A stretch of 47,053 nucleotides of DNA from Pseudodesulfovibrio sp. (GCA_016342345.1 JAEINO010000027.1:1-47053), one strand, 5' to 3'. Counted from the stretch's first letter, positions 8,937-18,436 are shown. The notes: generated by a model not told the origin, from the letters alone. Made by a program: numbers and translations.

Positions 8937-9255
8937 CACGTTTCGCCTTTCGTTTCTTATTGCAACTGGTGGATACTGAAAGATACACCGGCCCGCAGAT
9001 GATGGCAACAATCCTGCCGCCCCGAAAATTATTTACATGCCAGATTCGACGGACACACTGTTCATTTTCAGGCTGGCAAAACAGACTATAGCAAATGCCC
9101 TTCACAATGTTCCATCAAAGTGAACATTTCTCACAATAGTGACAATCGACCTCATTTCGGGTACACGCAGTGACTGTTAAATATCTCTTTTCTTCTGTTT
9201 ACATACAGAATTTTACATAATTCCGTTCACTATTTGCACGTATGGAGAACTTTTC
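8937..9255. other. divergent intergenic region between TPR-fetAB and first XRE-cupin gene
   Basis: This 319-bp gap separates divergent genes and must hold both promoters. Positions 9100-9160 contain an inverted repeat and two TCACAAT direct repeats (at about 9102 and 9131). The stretch 9175-9235 is AT-rich. No gene or RNA was recognised. Confidence 0.5.
9106..9128. promoter_or_regulatory. inverted repeat, candidate operator
   Basis: A 7-bp perfect inverted repeat, AATGTTC and GAACATT, separated by 9 nt. It sits about 130 bp upstream of the XRE-cupin start and 170 bp upstream of the TPR gene. The adjacent sequence holds a TCAC-aata-GTGA dyad at about 9131-9142. The position suits an operator for either transcription unit, possibly autoregulation by the XRE-cupin protein. 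Function is inferred. Confidence 0.35.
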
Positions 9256-9816
9256 ATGAATTCAATCGGAGAAAGAATCCGATCCTACAGGAAGAAACAG
9301 AACCTGAGCATCGAGGAATTGGCAGACCGCACAAACCTGACCGTGGACTTCATTCACGCCGTGGAAGACAACGACATGTACCCCTCGCTCCAGCCGCTGG
9401 TAAAGCTGGCCCGCTCGCTGGGTGTCCGGCTGGGAACCTTTCTGGACGATCATGTCAGCAACGACCCGCTCATAGTTCACCCGAACGAGTACGAGGAAGA
9501 GTTGACCATGCATCCAGACGGCAAGGAACCTGGTGTCAAGTTCCACTCTCTGGGCAGGGGCAAGACCGACCGCCACATGGAACCATTCTTCATTGAACTG
9601 CTTCCCGAATCCTGCAAGGACAAGCACCTGTCTTCCCACGAAGGTGAGGAATTCATCGTCGTCCAATCCGGCCAGGTACGTGTCATTTACGGACGCGAAG
9701 AATCCGTTCTCTCGCCCGGCGATTCCATCTATTTCAATTCAGTCGTACCACACAACGTGGGCTGTGCCGGAGATGTGAAAGCCGAAATCTACGCTGTCCT
9801 CTACTTCCCGGAATAG
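9256..9816 (+). CDS. XRE-family regulator with cupin domain (copy 1)
   Basis: A 186-residue two-domain regulator. Residues 1-65 form an XRE/Cro-type helix-turn-helix (IGERIRSYRKKQNLSIEELA, then a recognition helix near TVDFIHAVE). Residues about 110-186 form a cupin_2 barrel with SSHEGEEFIVVQSG and a GDSIYFNSVVPH segment. Proteins of this kind sense a small ligand in the cupin and control neighbouring metabolic genes. GGAG lies 9 nt before the ATG. The acyl-CoA ligase gene starts 9 nt after its stop, so the two form one unit. The same pair is repeated at 11548-13828. The ligand is unknown but is probably related to the ligase substrate or product. Confidence 0.9.
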   Translation: MNSIGERIRSYRKKQNLSIEELADRTNLTVDFIHAVEDNDMYPSLQPLVKLARSLGVRLGTFLDDHVSNDPLIVHPNEYEEELTMHPDGKEPGVKFHSLGRGKTDRHMEPFFIELLPESCKDKHLSSHEGEEFIVVQSGQVRVIYGREESVLSPGDSIYFNSVVPHNVGCAGDVKAEIYAVLYFPE

Positions 9817-9825
9817 GCAAAGCAC

Positions 9826-11466
9826 ATGACAGCACTCCGCGAAATCACTCTGGGACAACTACTGGACGAAGCCGTTGAAAAATGGCCTGACAACGAAGCG
9901 GTGGTCTATGTTGATCGCAACTTCAGACTCACCTACCGCGAATTCGGCGAACTCGTCGATACCGTGGCCAAGGGGCTCATGGCACTGGGTGTGCAAAAAG
10001 GCGAAAAAGTCGCTGTCTGGGCCAACAACGTGCCCTATTGGGTTGCCCTCCAGTTTGCCACCGCAAAAATCGGTGCCATTCTCCTGACCGTCAACACCCA
10101 CTACCGCTCCCACGAACTCAAATATCTGCTGGAACACTCCGAGGCGGAGAACCTCTTCATCATCGGAGAATATCGGGATCACGACTATCTCCAAAGCGTC
10201 TATGAACAGATTCCCAAACTGAAGACACAGGAACGGGGCCAACTCAAGACCAACAAGTTCCCCAAGCTCAAGCGCGTCTTCTACCTCGGTCACGAAAAAC
10301 ATCGCGGCATGTATTCCCTGCCCGAGCTACAGGCCATGTCAGCCATGGTCTCGAATGATGAATACGAAGCCCGACAGGCAACGCTTGATCCGCACGATGT
10401 GGTCAACATGCAGTACACTTCAGGCACCACCGGGTTTCCCAAAGGCGTACAGCTCACGCACTACAACATCGCCAACAACGGATACTGGATCGGCAAGAAT
10501 CAGGAACTCGTCCCAGGGGACCGTCTCTGTCTGGCCGTGCCACTGTTCCATTGCTTTGGTTGCGTGCTCGGCGTGCTCGCCTGCGTCAACCACGGCGTGA
10601 CAATGGTCATCCTCGAAGACTTCGTGCCTCTGGATGTCATGACCGCCATTGATCAGGAAAAATGCACAGCACTCTACGGCGTGCCGACCATGTTCATTGC
10701 CATCCTCGATCACGCAATATTCGACCGCTTCGACTATTCCACCCTGCGCACCGGAATCATGGCCGGATCGCCCTGTCCGGTAGAGGTCATGAAACGCGTC
10801 ATGGACAAGATGCATATGACCGAAATCACCATCTGTTACGGTTTGACCGAGACCAGCCCGGTCATGAGTCAGACCAGGATCGGCGATTCCATGAAACACA
10901 TGACCGAAAGCGTGGGCGCACCCATGCCCGAAATCGAAATCAAGATCACTGACCCGGAAACCGGCGAAGACTGCCCGATGAATGTACAAGGCGAAGTCTG
11001 CTGTCGAGGCTACAACGTCATGAAGGGCTATTACAATAATCCCAAGGCAACCGAAGAAGCCATTGATTCCGATGGCTGGATGCACTCCGGCGACCTCGGA
11101 GTTCTGGACAAGGACGGATATCTCTCCATCACCGGACGCCTCAAGGACATGATCATCCGAGGCGGGGAAAACGTCTATCCACGCGAAATCGAGGAATTCC
11201 TCTACACCATGGACGGCATCCTCGACATACAGGTGGCAGGTGTGCCCAGCATAAAGTTTGGCGAGGAGGTCGGCGCGTTCATCATCCTCAAAGATGGTGC
11301 AACCATGGCTCCCGAAGACGTCATCGACTTCTGCCGAGGCAAGATCGCACGTTACAAGACCCCGAGATACGTCACTTTCACAAAAGAATATCCCATGACT
11401 GCATCAGGAAAAATCCAGAAATACAAACTCCGCGACCTCGCCCACGATCTCTGGCCGGACGCTTAG
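9826..11466 (+). CDS. AMP-forming acyl-CoA ligase (copy 1)
   Basis: A 546-residue adenylate-forming enzyme that activates a carboxylic acid with ATP and CoA. The motifs are YTSGTTGFPKG (P-loop, about residue 197), YGLTETSP (A5, about 338), SGDLGVLDKDGY with GRLKDMIIRGGENVYP (A7-A8 hinge, about 420-450) and ASGKIQKYKL with the catalytic C-terminal lysine (about 525). The sequence looks like the FadD/medium-to-long-chain or aryl acyl-CoA synthetase group; exact chain length cannot be read. It is co-transcribed with the XRE-cupin regulator 9 nt upstream. A second such pair follows, and its ligase belongs to a different subgroup. Confidence 0.88.
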   Translation: MTALREITLGQLLDEAVEKWPDNEAVVYVDRNFRLTYREFGELVDTVAKGLMALGVQKGEKVAVWANNVPYWVALQFATAKIGAILLTVNTHYRSHELKYLLEHSEAENLFIIGEYRDHDYLQSVYEQIPKLKTQERGQLKTNKFPKLKRVFYLGHEKHRGMYSLPELQAMSAMVSNDEYEARQATLDPHDVVNMQYTSGTTGFPKGVQLTHYNIANNGYWIGKNQELVPGDRLCLAVPLFHCFGCVLGVLACVNHGVTMVILEDFVPLDVMTAIDQEKCTALYGVPTMFIAILDHAIFDRFDYSTLRTGIMAGSPCPVEVMKRVMDKMHMTEITICYGLTETSPVMSQTRIGDSMKHMTESVGAPMPEIEIKITDPETGEDCPMNVQGEVCCRGYNVMKGYYNNPKATEEAIDSDGWMHSGDLGVLDKDGYLSITGRLKDMIIRGGENVYPREIEEFLYTMDGILDIQVAGVPSIKFGEEVGAFIILKDGATMAPEDVIDFCRGKIARYKTPRYVTFTKEYPMTASGKIQKYKLRDLAHDLWPDA

Positions 11467-11547
11467 GGACTCGTATTATCTCTGAAGATCGATTTTTTAT
11501 TCGAACTAATTCGCAAGAACCGTCAATGCACAGACCTGGAGGGTACC

Positions 11548-12096
11548 ATGGAACAATACAAAGAAATTGCGCCGAGATTGATCGGATTGCGTGAAGGCAT
11601 CGGCTGGACAACCGCTGAAATGGCCGACCTGCTCGGCATGCCTGTCGAAAAAGTAGAAAAATATGAATCCGGCACGGTCGAAATACCGGTTGGGTACATG
11701 CTGGATGTGTCGAGACTGTGCCGCGTGGACCTGACCACACTCATTTCCGGTCGGGAGCCGCACCTGAAGTCCTATGCAATGGTCCGCAAGGGCGAAGGGT
11801 ACGCCGTGGACAGGCGCAAGGACTACGACTACAAAAGCCTCGGATACAAGTTCGCAGGGCGCGAAATGGAACCCTTTCTGATCACGGTCCCGCCCAAGAA
11901 TGAAGACGAAATGACCGAAACAAGTCATCGCGGACAGGAATTCATCTACGTGCTTGAAGGTCGCCTGGAACTCCGCCTGAACGGAGAACCTCTTGCCCTC
12001 GAAGCTGGTGATTCGTTGTATTTCAACTCCGAAACACCACATGGCTTGCGCGGACTGGACAACAAGGAAGCCAAATTTCTCGACGTGATTCTGTAG
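11548..12096 (+). CDS. XRE-family regulator with cupin domain (copy 2)
   Basis: A 182-residue paralogue of the regulator at 9256-9816, with the same order: an XRE helix-turn-helix at residues 5-60 (IGLREGIGWTTAEMADLLGM) and a cupin_2 barrel at about 105-182 (SHRGQEFIYVLEGRLELRLN, then GDSLYFNSETPHGLRG). GGAGG lies 5 nt before the ATG, a strong ribosome-binding site. It begins 81 nt after the first ligase and 82 nt before the second, so the second pair may be part of one long operon or have its own promoter in the 81-nt gap. Sequence divergence from copy 1 outside the motifs is large, so the duplication is old or the copies were acquired separately. Confidence 0.9.
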   Translation: MEQYKEIAPRLIGLREGIGWTTAEMADLLGMPVEKVEKYESGTVEIPVGYMLDVSRLCRVDLTTLISGREPHLKSYAMVRKGEGYAVDRRKDYDYKSLGYKFAGREMEPFLITVPPKNEDEMTETSHRGQEFIYVLEGRLELRLNGEPLALEAGDSLYFNSETPHGLRGLDNKEAKFLDVIL

Positions 12097-12178
12097 GGCT
12101 GGCCGATAGATTTCGGCCTGCCCCAAATCAAGATGTCCACTACTTTTTGAATACATTCGACTGAACCGACACCGAATC

Positions 12179-13828
12179 ATGGAGAAAATTACAGTGTTCA
12201 CCAAGGATACCTACAAAAATTACGACGACCTACTTGCAAAATATAAACTGAATCCCCCTGCAAACTTCAACTTCGCCTTCGATGTTCTGGATGCGATGGA
12301 CCCGGAAAAAACCGCACTCATCCATGTCGACGATACCGGAAATCGCCGAGAATTCGACTTTCGATTCTTTCAGGAAAGCTCCAGCAAACTCGCCAATGCC
12401 CTCATGAAACGGGGCCTCAAAAAAGGCGACCGAGTCATGCTGATTGTTTATCGCAGGGTAGAGTACTGGACCCTCATGCTCGCCATGCACCGCATTGGGG
12501 CCCTCCCGATTCCGTCCCCGTCGCTGCTGACCAGAAAAGACATCACCCAGCGCGTCAATTACGCTAACATTTCCGCCATCATCTGCGAAGACTCCATTGT
12601 CGAGCGGGTCAACGAAGCCAAACCCGACTGCCCCGGCCTGAATCACCTGGTCCAGGTTGACGGAGAACTCAACGAGGGCTGGCTTGATTATGAAGCAGTC
12701 ATGGCCGAGGGAGACACCTCCTGCCCGAGGACGGCTGACACCCCCGGCGGCAACGACCCCATGGTCATCTTCTTCTCTTCGGGAACCACGGGGCTGCCCA
12801 AGATGGTCCTGCACAACTTCAACTATCCCTACAGCCATTACTCCACCGGAGCACTCTGGCACGACCTGGAGGACGGCGACATCCACCTGACGCTTTCCGA
12901 CACGGGCTGGGCAAAATCCGTATGGGGCAAATTCTACGGCCAGTGGATGGCAGGAGCCACTGTTTTTGTCTGGGACTTCCGGGGCAAATTCGAGGCAAGC
13001 ACCCTGTTGCAAATCATGGCCGAAAACAAGGTCACGACCTTTTGCGCACCGCCCACGGTCTATCGCTTTCTCATCCGCGAAGACCTGACCGAATTCGACC
13101 TGTCTGCCCTGCGCCATTGCACCACGGCAGGCGAACTGCTCAATGCATCGGTCTTTCTCGCCTGGGAAAAAGCCTTTGGTATGCCCATATACGAAGGATA
13201 CGGCCAGACCGAAACAACATTGCAGGTAGCCACCTTCAAATTCATGACACCCAAACCCGGCTCCATCGGCAAACCCGTACCCGGATGGGACATCACGCTC
13301 ATGGACGAAGAAAGCAAGCCCGTACCTCAAGGTGAGGAGGGTGAAATCTGCATCCGCATCGACAAACCTGTCCTGGGCTTATTCGACAGCTACATGGACG
13401 AGCCGGAAAAGACAGCCTCAGTCAAATTCGACGGCTGGTATCACACCGGAGACAAAGCCTGGGCAGACGAAGACGGCTATCTCTGGTTCATGGGCCGCAC
13501 CGATGACCTCATAAAAAGCTCCGGCTACCGCATCGGCCCGTTCGAAGTTGAATCCGCGCTGGTTGCCCATGATGCCGTCATCGAGGCAGCAGTCACAGGC
13601 ATACCCGATGCCGTTCGCGGCCAACTCGTCAAGGCAACGGTCGTCATCGCACCGGATTATGAAGGTACGGACGAACTGACCAAGCAACTTCAGGCCTTTG
13701 TCCGCGAACTCACCGCGCCGTACAAATACCCGCGCATAATCGAATATGTGACAGACCTGCCAAAGACCATCAGCGGCAAAATAAAGCGAAAGGACATTCG
13801 CGAAGCCGACGCAATAAAATACGCTTAA
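12179..13828 (+). CDS. AMP-forming acyl-CoA ligase (copy 2, acetyl/medium-chain synthetase-like)
   Basis: A 549-residue adenylate-forming ligase. The P-loop is FFSSGTTGLPKMV (about residue 198), A5 is YEGYGQTET (about 338), the hinge is GRTDDLIKSSGYRIGPFEVE (about 440) and the acylation lysine is in TISGKIKRKDIR near the end. The DTGWAKSVWGKFYGQW segment is typical of acetyl-CoA synthetase-like and ACSM medium-chain enzymes, unlike copy 1, so the two ligases probably use different acids. The start is uncertain: the ATG at 12179 has no clear ribosome-binding site, while a GTG five codons later (12194) has GGAG 9 nt before it. Two hairpin arms directly after the stop may end the unit. Confidence 0.88.
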   Translation: MEKITVFTKDTYKNYDDLLAKYKLNPPANFNFAFDVLDAMDPEKTALIHVDDTGNRREFDFRFFQESSSKLANALMKRGLKKGDRVMLIVYRRVEYWTLMLAMHRIGALPIPSPSLLTRKDITQRVNYANISAIICEDSIVERVNEAKPDCPGLNHLVQVDGELNEGWLDYEAVMAEGDTSCPRTADTPGGNDPMVIFFSSGTTGLPKMVLHNFNYPYSHYSTGALWHDLEDGDIHLTLSDTGWAKSVWGKFYGQWMAGATVFVWDFRGKFEASTLLQIMAENKVTTFCAPPTVYRFLIREDLTEFDLSALRHCTTAGELLNASVFLAWEKAFGMPIYEGYGQTETTLQVATFKFMTPKPGSIGKPVPGWDITLMDEESKPVPQGEEGEICIRIDKPVLGLFDSYMDEPEKTASVKFDGWYHTGDKAWADEDGYLWFMGRTDDLIKSSGYRIGPFEVESALVAHDAVIEAAVTGIPDAVRGQLVKATVVIAPDYEGTDELTKQLQAFVRELTAPYKYPRIIEYVTDLPKTISGKIKRKDIREADAIKYA

Positions 13829-13836
13829 ACCCTCCC

Positions 13837-13867
13837 CTGAAGCCCCTGCAAATTGCAGGGGCTTCAG
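13837..13867 (+). terminator. hairpin after the second acyl-CoA ligase
   Basis: A perfect 15-bp inverted repeat (CTGAAGCCCCTGCAA and its complement) with a 1-nt centre, starting 9 nt after the ligase stop. It is followed only by a C/T-rich stretch and not a clean T run, so termination may be weak or the hairpin may stabilise the mRNA end. Confidence 0.6.
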
Positions 13868-14160
13868 CTTCCCCCTTCAAAAAACTGCACATCACTTCAA
13901 CGATCAGACATCTTCCTTTCTGCACTGGACATTATAGTACAAAAAACGGGATAGTGCCCTTGAGTCACGTTGTCGGCACCATGAATGGACAAAAACAGGT
14001 TCCGTAAACCGGGCAGCGCAGAGGTGTTTTCTGCCGTTTGATTAAATTTATATGATTGTATCATTTTGAAATAATTTTATTTTTATTATATTAACATTAT
14101 GTTTTTTCAATATTTCAAACATCAAATCAGTATAAAAACCGGACAAGAAACAAACAAATC
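13868..14160. promoter_or_regulatory. AT-rich region upstream of radA
   Basis: About 290 bp with no gene. The last 120 bp are strikingly AT-rich, unlike the rest of the window. A possible promoter is TTGAAA at 14066-14071 and TATATT at 14087-14092, but the spacing is only 15 nt. No Shine-Dalgarno match is close to the radA ATG. Nothing else was recognised. Confidence 0.35.
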
Positions 14161-15486
14161 ATGAAGACCAAGGAAGCATACCGTTGCGCGGCCTGCGGCG
14201 CACAATCTCTCCGCTGGCAAGGCCAATGCCCGTCCTGCAAGGAATGGAACACTCTCGAAGTCATTACAGTGACAAAAAAAGCCTCCATTCCGGTCGGTGC
14301 TGCCGCTTCCCAAAGCATTCCCAGACCGCTACAAGGACTTGAAGCCGAGAACGTTGCATCAAGACCATCCGGCATGGATTCCCTTGACGACCTGCTCGGC
14401 AACGGGCTTGTCCCCGGCGCAGCCATACTGCTCGGCGGAGAACCAGGCATCGGCAAATCAACCCTGCTTCTGCAACTGGCAGGCAGTCAGGCCAGACTTG
14501 GGCACACCGCCGTCTATCTTTCGGGCGAGGAATCCCTGCCTCAACTCAAGACACGGGCCGAACGGCTCGGCCTTCTCGTGCCCGGTCTACTGGCCATTGC
14601 CACCAACAAGGTGGAAGACGGACTGGCCGTGCTCGACTCGCCAAACCCGCCGGAACTGCTCATTGTCGACTCGGTGCAGACCCTTGCCTCTCCTCTGGCC
14701 GAAGGCATTCCCGGATCGGTAAGCCAGGTTCGGGCCGTTTCCTCGGTGCTTGTCGAAAAGACAAAGAAAACCGGCACCACGCTCATCCTTGTCGGCCACG
14801 TCACCAAAGATGGACAGATCGCCGGACCCAAGCTCCTTGAGCACATGGTGGACACGGTTCTGTATCTGGAGGGCGACCGCAAACATTTCTCCCGCATCCT
14901 TCGTGTTCTTAAAAACCGGTTCGGACCCAGCGATGAACTGGTGGTTTTCACCATGAAACAGCATGGTCTCGAAGTAGTCGAAGACCCGGCCACATTTTTC
15001 CTCGGAGCGCGCAACCCGAGCCTGTCCGGTACAGCCATGGCCATGGCCGTGGATGGGCAACGACCATTTGCCGTTGAAGTCCAGGCTCTGGTCAGCAAAT
15101 CCTTCTTGAACTTCCCGCGCCGAACAGCCCTGGGATTTGACACAAATCGCCTCAACCTGCTTCTGGCCGTGCTCGAGAAACGACTCCGCCTCAATCTCGG
15201 AGGCTACGACATCTATGCAAAAATTACGGGAGGCCTCGCGTCCAATGATCCGGGACTGGATCTGGCAGTCATTTCCGCTGTCATGTCCTCATTCTACGAC
15301 CAACCCCTGCCCGAATCCTCTGTCTTCTGGGGCGAGATAGACCTCAACGGGCAAGTCCGTCCCGTGGCCGCCCATGATATACGAGTCAAGCAAGCGGTCA
15401 GATTGGGACACAAACCAGTCTGCCACTCTGGCACCTGCTCGACCCTGGCAGACCTGCAACGACTCCTGTTCGGAAAACAAGGATAG
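14161..15486 (+). CDS. radA: DNA repair protein RadA
   Basis: A 441-residue protein, the usual RadA/Sms length. It acts as a branch-migration helicase-like partner of RecA in recombination. An N-terminal zinc finger has cysteines 9, 12, 23 and 26 (YRCAACGAQSLRWQGQCPSC). The RecA-like ATPase core has Walker A GEPGIGKST at about 93-101, the Walker B-like strand LLIVDSVQT, and the diagnostic KNRFG motif at 251-255. The C-terminal third is a Lon-protease-like domain (AKITGGLASNDPGLDLAV) lacking an obvious catalytic role, as is normal for RadA. It is preceded by an AT-rich region and weak ribosome-binding signals, and followed 156 nt later by pgi. Confidence 0.96.
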   Translation: MKTKEAYRCAACGAQSLRWQGQCPSCKEWNTLEVITVTKKASIPVGAAASQSIPRPLQGLEAENVASRPSGMDSLDDLLGNGLVPGAAILLGGEPGIGKSTLLLQLAGSQARLGHTAVYLSGEESLPQLKTRAERLGLLVPGLLAIATNKVEDGLAVLDSPNPPELLIVDSVQTLASPLAEGIPGSVSQVRAVSSVLVEKTKKTGTTLILVGHVTKDGQIAGPKLLEHMVDTVLYLEGDRKHFSRILRVLKNRFGPSDELVVFTMKQHGLEVVEDPATFFLGARNPSLSGTAMAMAVDGQRPFAVEVQALVSKSFLNFPRRTALGFDTNRLNLLLAVLEKRLRLNLGGYDIYAKITGGLASNDPGLDLAVISAVMSSFYDQPLPESSVFWGEIDLNGQVRPVAAHDIRVKQAVRLGHKPVCHSGTCSTLADLQRLLFGKQG

Positions 15487-15642
15487 GATCACGTATTTTC
15501 ACTGATTTCTTTTTCTGAAAATCATGGTATATTTTCGCATCAAGTGATTTAAGAAATACATGGTAAATTCTTTTGGCCAGACCTCACACTCGAATGTGTG
15601 CCGGATTACACAATTCGCTGCAATAATGACTAGGAGAACACG

Positions 15643-16983
15643 ATGGCTGATATTCTCGACTGGACAGGCGCAGAACTGCACAAATTGAATGTTGATGTCT
15701 ACGAAGCCAAGGCTGAAGAAATGGCCGCACGGCTACGGAAAGAAACCGGCACAGGCAAACTGCCCTTCCTGACCATGCCATATGCCGCAGCCCTCAAGGA
15801 ACAACTCGCCCACCTCAAGGATTTCCTGAAAACCTTTGATCACATGCTTCTTCTGGGCATCGGAGGTTCGGCACTGGGCGCACGAGCGTTGCAACAGGCT
15901 TTCTTCCCGCAACAGGACCAGCCGGGACATAGCGGCCCGTCCCTATGGATCGCGGACAACGTGGATGCCTACGCTCTGGAATCCTACCTCGCCAAGTTGC
16001 CGCCTGAAAAAACCGTGGTCGTCACCGTATCCAAGTCCGGTGGTACCATTGAAACCGTGGGGCAATATTTCATATTCAAGGAATGGATGCAGCACCATCT
16101 TGGAGACGGATGGTTCGAGCACATGCTGCTCGTCACCGACGAAGAACAGGGATTTCTGCGCGGCGAAGCCGATAAATACAATATTCCGACCCTGCCGGTT
16201 CCCGACAACCTCGGCGGACGCTACTCGGTACTTTCTGCCGTGGGGCTGATCCCTGCCCTGTTCCTTGGAATGGACATCGATGCACTCATGGCCGGAGCAT
16301 CGGAAATCTCCGCCCCATTAACCGATCCCGACCTGTCTGGAAAAGCTCTTGCACGGCACCCTTCCTTCCAACTCGCAGTCTGGGGTGCAGCTCTCATGGA
16401 CAAGGGTTTTGATGAGATGATCTTTTTCACATACGTTCCCTTGTGGGCCAGTTTCGGTGACTGGTTCGCCCAACTCTGGGCAGAATCCCTTGGCAAGGAA
16501 GGCAAGGGCAGCCAACCGGTCCCGGCCATCGGCGTCACGGATCAACACTCCGTGAACCAGATGTTCATGGATGGCGTGCGCAACAAGGCCTGCCTGTTCC
16601 TGACCTGCCCGAATCTGCCGGCCGGACCAAAATTTCCCAGTGACCTCCCGGACCAGTTCAGCTATGTGCGGGGCAAGGACTTCGGGGAACTGATTCAGGC
16701 CGAAGGGCTTGGCAACCGCATGGCTCTTTCCGCAAACGGTGTCCCCTTGGTCGAATTGAGGCTTAGCGAGGACGGACCAAAACAGGCAGGCAAACTGATT
16801 GCACTCCTTGGTGCGGCCACGATCCTGACCGGATGGTTCATGGGCATCAACCCTCTGGACCAACCAGCCGTTGAGCTCGGCAAACGGCTGGCCAAGGCCC
16901 GCATGAACGCAAAAGGCCTGGAAGAAGAAAAATCGGATCTCAACGCCTTTCTCACGGCAGACAGGGATATACGGGAGTTTTAA
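15643..16983 (+). CDS. pgi: glucose-6-phosphate isomerase
   Basis: A 446-residue enzyme interconverting glucose-6-phosphate and fructose-6-phosphate, of the shorter bacterial form (about 445 residues). Recognisable segments are GIGGSALGARALQ near residue 70, the phosphate-binding SKSGGTIET near 130, a catalytic-region stretch DNLGGRYSVLSAVG, and VTDQHSVNQMFMDG near 300. AGGAG lies 7 nt before the ATG. A short hairpin (CACAC/GTGTG, 15585-15600) lies in the leader. The gene is followed after only 4 nt by a histidine kinase gene, an unusual coupling for pgi. Confidence 0.95.
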   Translation: MADILDWTGAELHKLNVDVYEAKAEEMAARLRKETGTGKLPFLTMPYAAALKEQLAHLKDFLKTFDHMLLLGIGGSALGARALQQAFFPQQDQPGHSGPSLWIADNVDAYALESYLAKLPPEKTVVVTVSKSGGTIETVGQYFIFKEWMQHHLGDGWFEHMLLVTDEEQGFLRGEADKYNIPTLPVPDNLGGRYSVLSAVGLIPALFLGMDIDALMAGASEISAPLTDPDLSGKALARHPSFQLAVWGAALMDKGFDEMIFFTYVPLWASFGDWFAQLWAESLGKEGKGSQPVPAIGVTDQHSVNQMFMDGVRNKACLFLTCPNLPAGPKFPSDLPDQFSYVRGKDFGELIQAEGLGNRMALSANGVPLVELRLSEDGPKQAGKLIALLGAATILTGWFMGINPLDQPAVELGKRLAKARMNAKGLEEEKSDLNAFLTADRDIREF

Positions 16984-16987
16984 ATAA

Positions 16988-18409
16988 TTGCGACACAATG
17001 ATTCCAGCGGCAGCAGGCCGCTTCAGTTCGTCAAGGTCATTTCATGGAGCCTCTTCATCATCATCCTGGGATTCAGCCTGCTGCTCTCGGTTTTCATCTC
17101 GAAATACGCCGAACAAACCCTGCTGGAAAAACAGGAACAGTTTGGCCTGTTGCTGGCTGAAAACGTTAGCCACCAGGTCTTTACACGATTTGTCCTGCCC
17201 ACGGTCATGAAATACGGAGCCATCAAGCTGAGAAACGAAACCCAGGCAAATGTCCTGGATGAAGTCGTGCGCTCAACCATACACAGCTTTCATGTCTCAT
17301 CCCTTCGCATTTATGATGCCGATGGCGTCATCACCTATTCCCTCAACAAAGAGGAAATCGGGAGCAAGGGAGGTGCGCTCTACATGATCACCCATACATG
17401 GCAGACCGCAGAATTCAGTGCCGAGATCCTGGCCAAAGTTTCCAAGATAGCCTCGCTCTTCCGCCTCGACCTCAAACCGGGCAGCCTGATGCTCCGTGCA
17501 TATTATCCCCTGAGAGCTGAACGCAGCCTCACGGATATCAATGCAAACCCCATCATGGGTATTCTCGAATTCAATCAGGACATCACGCACGACTTCCTGG
17601 CAACGCTCAATTTCGAACGGCTGATCATCGCCTTCTCACTCATAACCTCGCTGGTGCTCTTTTTCCTCGTTCTCATAGTGCTCCGGCGCGCCGAACGCCT
17701 GAGCAACCTCCAGTTCAAGGAAAAGGAAAAACTCATTTTCGAGCTGCAACAGCAGGAGAAGCTCGCCGGGATGGGACGCATGGTAGCTGGAGTGGCTCAT
17801 GAGATAAGAAATCCTCTGGGCATCATCTGTTCAAGCTCGGAGCTTGTTCTGAAAAAAATGAAGAAAGAAGATAATTCGTACAGCCGGATTTTAGAAGCCC
17901 TGAATGAAGAAGCCAAACGTCTGTCCCGCATCGTGAGTGAATTCCTGGACTATGCACGCCCCAAAAAACCAGCCATGCTGGATCTCGACATGGGCAAGAT
18001 CCTCGACCAACTCATCGTGTTCATGGAACCAGAATGCGAAAGACTCAACATCACCGTTGACAGCAAGTACAGCGGCGACCTCTCGGCAAAGGGCGACAAG
18101 GACCTGCTGTATCGAGCCATGTACAATCTGGTTTCCAACGCGCTCCAGGCCATGGATGGCAAAGGCCAGCTCTTCATCAGTGCCACACGCGATGAAGGAC
18201 GGTTGCACATCACCATTCATGATACTGGACCGGGATTCGACCCCGACCATGTCGAAGAAGTCCGCGACCCGTTTTTCACCACCAAGAATTCCGGCACAGG
18301 ACTCGGGCTTGCCCTTGTTTCCACCATCCTCGAAAGCCATGGTGTCGAAATGGCCCTGAGCAACGCCGAAGAAGGTGGTGCTCGGGTGGACCTTATTTTC
18401 CCGGACTAA
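16988..18409 (+). CDS. membrane sensor histidine kinase (orphan)
   Basis: A 473-residue sensor kinase. A transmembrane helix at about 17-37 and another at about 212-232 flank a ~175-residue periplasmic sensor region. The cytoplasmic part has a short coiled coil, the HisKA box VAGVAHEIRNPLG with the phospho-acceptor H271, an N-box NLVSNALQAM, DTGPGFDP (G1) and FFTTKNSGTGLGLAL (F/G2 boxes). This matches the NtrB/ZraS-like class. The start is TTG at 16988, 4 nt after pgi; GGGAG lies 10 nt upstream and there is no earlier in-frame ATG. No response regulator gene is adjacent, so the partner must lie elsewhere. Confidence 0.9.
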   Translation: MRHNDSSGSRPLQFVKVISWSLFIIILGFSLLLSVFISKYAEQTLLEKQEQFGLLLAENVSHQVFTRFVLPTVMKYGAIKLRNETQANVLDEVVRSTIHSFHVSSLRIYDADGVITYSLNKEEIGSKGGALYMITHTWQTAEFSAEILAKVSKIASLFRLDLKPGSLMLRAYYPLRAERSLTDINANPIMGILEFNQDITHDFLATLNFERLIIAFSLITSLVLFFLVLIVLRRAERLSNLQFKEKEKLIFELQQQEKLAGMGRMVAGVAHEIRNPLGIICSSSELVLKKMKKEDNSYSRILEALNEEAKRLSRIVSEFLDYARPKKPAMLDLDMGKILDQLIVFMEPECERLNITVDSKYSGDLSAKGDKDLLYRAMYNLVSNALQAMDGKGQLFISATRDEGRLHITIHDTGPGFDPDHVEEVRDPFFTTKNSGTGLGLALVSTILESHGVEMALSNAEEGGARVDLIFPD

Positions 18410-18436
18410 CAAGCCGTTCAAACGGAGACGATACAC

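Noticed and set aside
9122-9142. A CRP/FNR-type site upstream of the first XRE-cupin gene
   Set aside because: The GTGA and TCAC halves are separated by 7 nt, not the 6 nt required, and the flanking bases do not match well.
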